DNA of 64,000 nt, taken from contig CAIOHR010000380.1 of NCBI GenBank assembly GCA_903858115.1, positions 186,001 through 250,000 of the forward strand. Reading direction: 5' to 3'. How positions within the stretch are numbered: position 1 is the first letter of the stretch; each line of letters begins with the position of its first letter. This stretch comes from an uncultured Pirellula sp. (GTDB lineage: Bacteria; Planctomycetota; Planctomycetia; Pirellulales; Pirellulaceae). Positions 61,960 to 64,000 of this stretch are shown here, one piece after another. The notes under the pieces were generated by a model. That model made no database searches and was not told the DNA's origin. It worked only from the letters and a program-made list of their open reading frames with translations. The translations under genes and the position numbers were made by a program.

Positions 61960-64000
61960 ATGCATTCTTTGAACAAGCTCCGCATGCTTTTTTTCCCAGC
62001 CCTTTTCCTCTGCTCCAATCTTGCAACAGCAGACGAACGGATGGGGGACTGGCAACACATGAAGGCTATCCGGCCCGAGGGCTACATCTGTTTATTCTCG
62101 AAGGGCCCTATCGAGCTGGACGGAAAACTCGAGGATGCCGCTTGGCAATCAGCCCCGTGGACCAATGACTTTGTCGATATCGAAGGTGATGCAAAACCGA
62201 AACCACGCCAACGCACTCGCGCGAAGATGCTGTGGGACGCACAAAATCTATACATCGCTGCCGAATTGACGGAAACGCATCTCCAAGGGACGCTGACGGA
62301 GCATGATGCTGTCATCTTCCAAGACAATGATTTCGAGGTGTTTATCGATCCCGATGGTGACAATCATCAGTATGTTGAGTTCGAAATGAACGCCCTTAAT
62401 ACCACCTGGGATCTGTTGCTGAATCGTCCCTACAAAGATGGTGGGAAAGCGGACAATGGCTGGGAGTTTGATGGCCTCAAATCCGCAGTCCATCTCGACG
62501 GAACATTGAACGATCCATCGGACCAAGACAAAGGGTGGACACTCGAAATCGCGATTCCTTGGACAGCATTCAGAAAATCGCCCGTGAACGCTTATCCTCC
62601 CAAGCAAGGGGATCGATGGCGAATCGACTTCTCCCGAGTGGAATGGCAGTTCGATGTCGTGGATGGCAAGTACCTAAAGAAACCCAAAACCAAAGAAGAC
62701 AACTGGGTTTGGTCACCGCAAGGGATCATCGATATGCATCGCCCCGAACGTTGGGGATTCGTGCAATTCGAGAAGGCAGAAACCTCTCCTGCGAACTATG
62801 TCGAGGATGCCAGCTTAGTAGCTCGCGACACCTTGATGGAAGTTTATCATCGTCAAAAGAGCTTCCATGGTCAGAATAAAAAATGGGCAGTGACTCCCGA
62901 GGAGCTAGGCATTTCCGCAGAGAGACTTCCGACAATCAAGCATGTTCGCATCGATGCCAATGAGACAGGCTACAATGCTTCGTATTCGGTCGAACCTGTA
63001 GGCAAGAATTCAACGCCTGTCTGGAACGTTAGCCAAGACTCGCGACTATGGCCGACGTGGAGAACGCTAAGCGACTTGGAGGATTTTAGTCCTAAAGTGG
63101 AGTTGGCCCTTTCCAAATCCGGTGAGAATCGTCAGCAACTGGAGCTTGCTCTGGAGCAATGTCCGGTTGAACAATTCGAGTCCATGCAGTTCCTCGTTGC
63201 GAATATGCCGGACCGAGACCTGACGAGCTTGAACGCGAATTTCTTGCTCGAGAATACGCAACTCGCTTGGGAAGCATGGAAGACTTCCCCGTGGAAAGAT
63301 CAAATCACGAAAGAGATCTATCTTAACGAGATCTTGCCTTACGCGAACATCAACGAAAGTCGCGATGACTGGCGTCGAGACTTCCGAGAACGATTCTTGC
63401 CATTGATTGCCGAGGCAAAAACGATTTCGCAAGCGGCCGCGATGATCAACCAAAAGTTGTTCGCGTTAGTCAACGTCCGCTACTCCACCAAGCGAGCGAA
63501 AGCGGATCAAAGCCCGCTCGAATCGATGCGTTCAGGGCTTGCTTCGTGCACTGGTCTATCCATCCTCATGATCGATGCTTGCCGTGCATGCGGCATTCCT
63601 GCTCGTTTTGTTGGTATTCCATTGTGGCCGGACAAGAGCGGTAATCACTCGTGGGTGGAAGTCTGGGACAATGGATGGCACTTTACAGGGGCTTGTGAAG
63701 CGAATGGTGACGATTTGGATAAGGCTTGGTTTACCGATCGAGCCTCGACTGCGATTCGAGACAATCCGCTCCACTCGATCTATGCCGTTAGCTTTCAGAA
63801 AACGCCACTGGCATTCCCGCTCGTTTGGAATCGATCTATCGACTACATCCGAGCAGTCAACGTTACCGATCGTTACACCCAATTGAAAATAACGCGACCG
63901 GAGGGGACGACCAAAACCATGTTCCGTGTTTTGGACTCCAAGACCAAAGAACGTGTGACGGCAAAACTGAGTATTGCGGATTCGTCAGGCAAAGTTGTTT
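61960..64000 (+). CDS. Secreted protein with CBM9-like and transglutaminase-like domains (3' end cut by window)
   Basis: An open frame from the ATG at 61960 to the window end (680 codons, no stop); an in-frame ATG at 61891 is the alternative. The leader is RMLFFPALFLCSNLATADER. Residues 40-270 resemble a family 9 carbohydrate-binding/DOMON-like domain: GPIELDGKLEDAAWQSAPWT, RAKMLWDAQNLYIAAELTET, DNDFEVFIDPDGDNHQYVEF and WTLEIAIPWTAFR. After a helical linker, residues about 520-620 are transglutaminase-like: SGLASCTGLSILMIDACRAC (Cys nucleophile), SGNHSWVEVWDNGWHFTG (His) and a following acidic stretch. The combination suggests a secreted enzyme acting on cell-wall or polysaccharide-linked peptides; substrate unknown. 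It is divergent from rhaB. Confidence 0.7.
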   Translation, partial: MHSLNKLRMLFFPALFLCSNLATADERMGDWQHMKAIRPEGYICLFSKGPIELDGKLEDAAWQSAPWTNDFVDIEGDAKPKPRQRTRAKMLWDAQNLYIAAELTETHLQGTLTEHDAVIFQDNDFEVFIDPDGDNHQYVEFEMNALNTTWDLLLNRPYKDGGKADNGWEFDGLKSAVHLDGTLNDPSDQDKGWTLEIAIPWTAFRKSPVNAYPPKQGDRWRIDFSRVEWQFDVVDGKYLKKPKTKEDNWVWSPQGIIDMHRPERWGFVQFEKAETSPANYVEDASLVARDTLMEVYHRQKSFHGQNKKWAVTPEELGISAERLPTIKHVRIDANETGYNASYSVEPVGKNSTPVWNVSQDSRLWPTWRTLSDLEDFSPKVELALSKSGENRQQLELALEQCPVEQFESMQFLVANMPDRDLTSLNANFLLENTQLAWEAWKTSPWKDQITKEIYLNEILPYANINESRDDWRRDFRERFLPLIAEAKTISQAAAMINQKLFALVNVRYSTKRAKADQSPLESMRSGLASCTGLSILMIDACRACGIPARFVGIPLWPDKSGNHSWVEVWDNGWHFTGACEANGDDLDKAWFTDRASTAIRDNPLHSIYAVSFQKTPLAFPLVWNRSIDYIRAVNVTDRYTQLKITRPEGTTKTMFRVLDSKTKERVTAKLSIADSSGKVV

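Noticed and set aside
1-64000. CRISPR arrays, tRNA and rRNA genes
   Set aside because: No regularly spaced repeats and no cloverleaf or rRNA-like stretch was recognised by eye; a weak tRNA could still be missed without a covariance search.

Overview
The window is a piece of a Planctomycetota chromosome, most likely from a Pirellula/Rhodopirellula-like lineage. The evidence is the density of families largely typical of that phylum: two DUF1501 plus PSCyt1/DUF1549/DUF1553 gene pairs, a PVC-type secreted dehydrogenase with a CxxCH haem site, a Tat-exported Gfo/Idh/MocA oxidoreductase, a sulfatase, a GH10-like protein, a membrane-anchored ECF sigma factor and dispersed palindromic intergenic repeats. 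The taxonomic call is inference from gene content; there is no rRNA or tRNA in the window to anchor it.

Layout. 0-3 kb: a GxxExxY nuclease-fold gene sitting between two inverted repeats, then a MarR regulator with a flavin-dependent halogenase-like enzyme behind it. 3-12 kb: a GH10-like protein, the PVC haem/propeller dehydrogenase and a first DUF1501/DUF1553 pair. 12-15 kb: a remnant arsenic island (arsM fragment, arsD, arsA) with no efflux permease or ArsR visible. 15-19 kb: a second DUF1501/DUF1553 pair. 19-29.5 kb: M28 peptidase, ECF sigma factor fused to a membrane anchor and STN-like domain, a large C45 plus alpha/beta-hydrolase fusion, argH, an FtsX/DevC-type permease and a DUF1573 protein. 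29.6-35.5 kb: the complete four-gene ligase-associated DNA damage response operon (exonuclease, ATP-dependent ligase, Lhr-type helicase, PdeM endonuclease). 35.8-46 kb: secreted or Tat-exported metabolic enzymes (Gfo/Idh, lactonase-like propeller, sulfatase), a GT25 glycosyltransferase, a double AP2-like small protein, a TruC-like pseudouridine synthase and an ABC exporter with an unusual permease. 46.4-59.5 kb: a PAP2-like lipoprotein, then a seven-gene same-strand block for dissolved inorganic carbon handling. 59.5-64 kb: a double-hairpin repeat, a truncated DUF4256 gene, rhamnulokinase and the 5' part of a secreted CBM9-like/transglutaminase-like protein that runs off the window.

The most interesting system is the 47.7-59.5 kb block. 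It encodes a DabA homologue (DUF2309) with all four expected zinc-site residues, two consecutive Nuo-type membrane subunits where the described DAB pump needs one, a SulP anion transporter whose tail after the STAS domain is unexplained, an OmpR-type response regulator with its histidine kinase, and an O/P-type porin. The genes overlap or sit close together, which suggests a regulated inorganic-carbon (or related anion) uptake module reaching from outer membrane to cytoplasm. Other points of note are the arsM relic reading in frame into arsD, the membrane-anchored sigma factor, the triple-domain C45 fusion, and an ABC-2 permease carrying a propeller-like insert.
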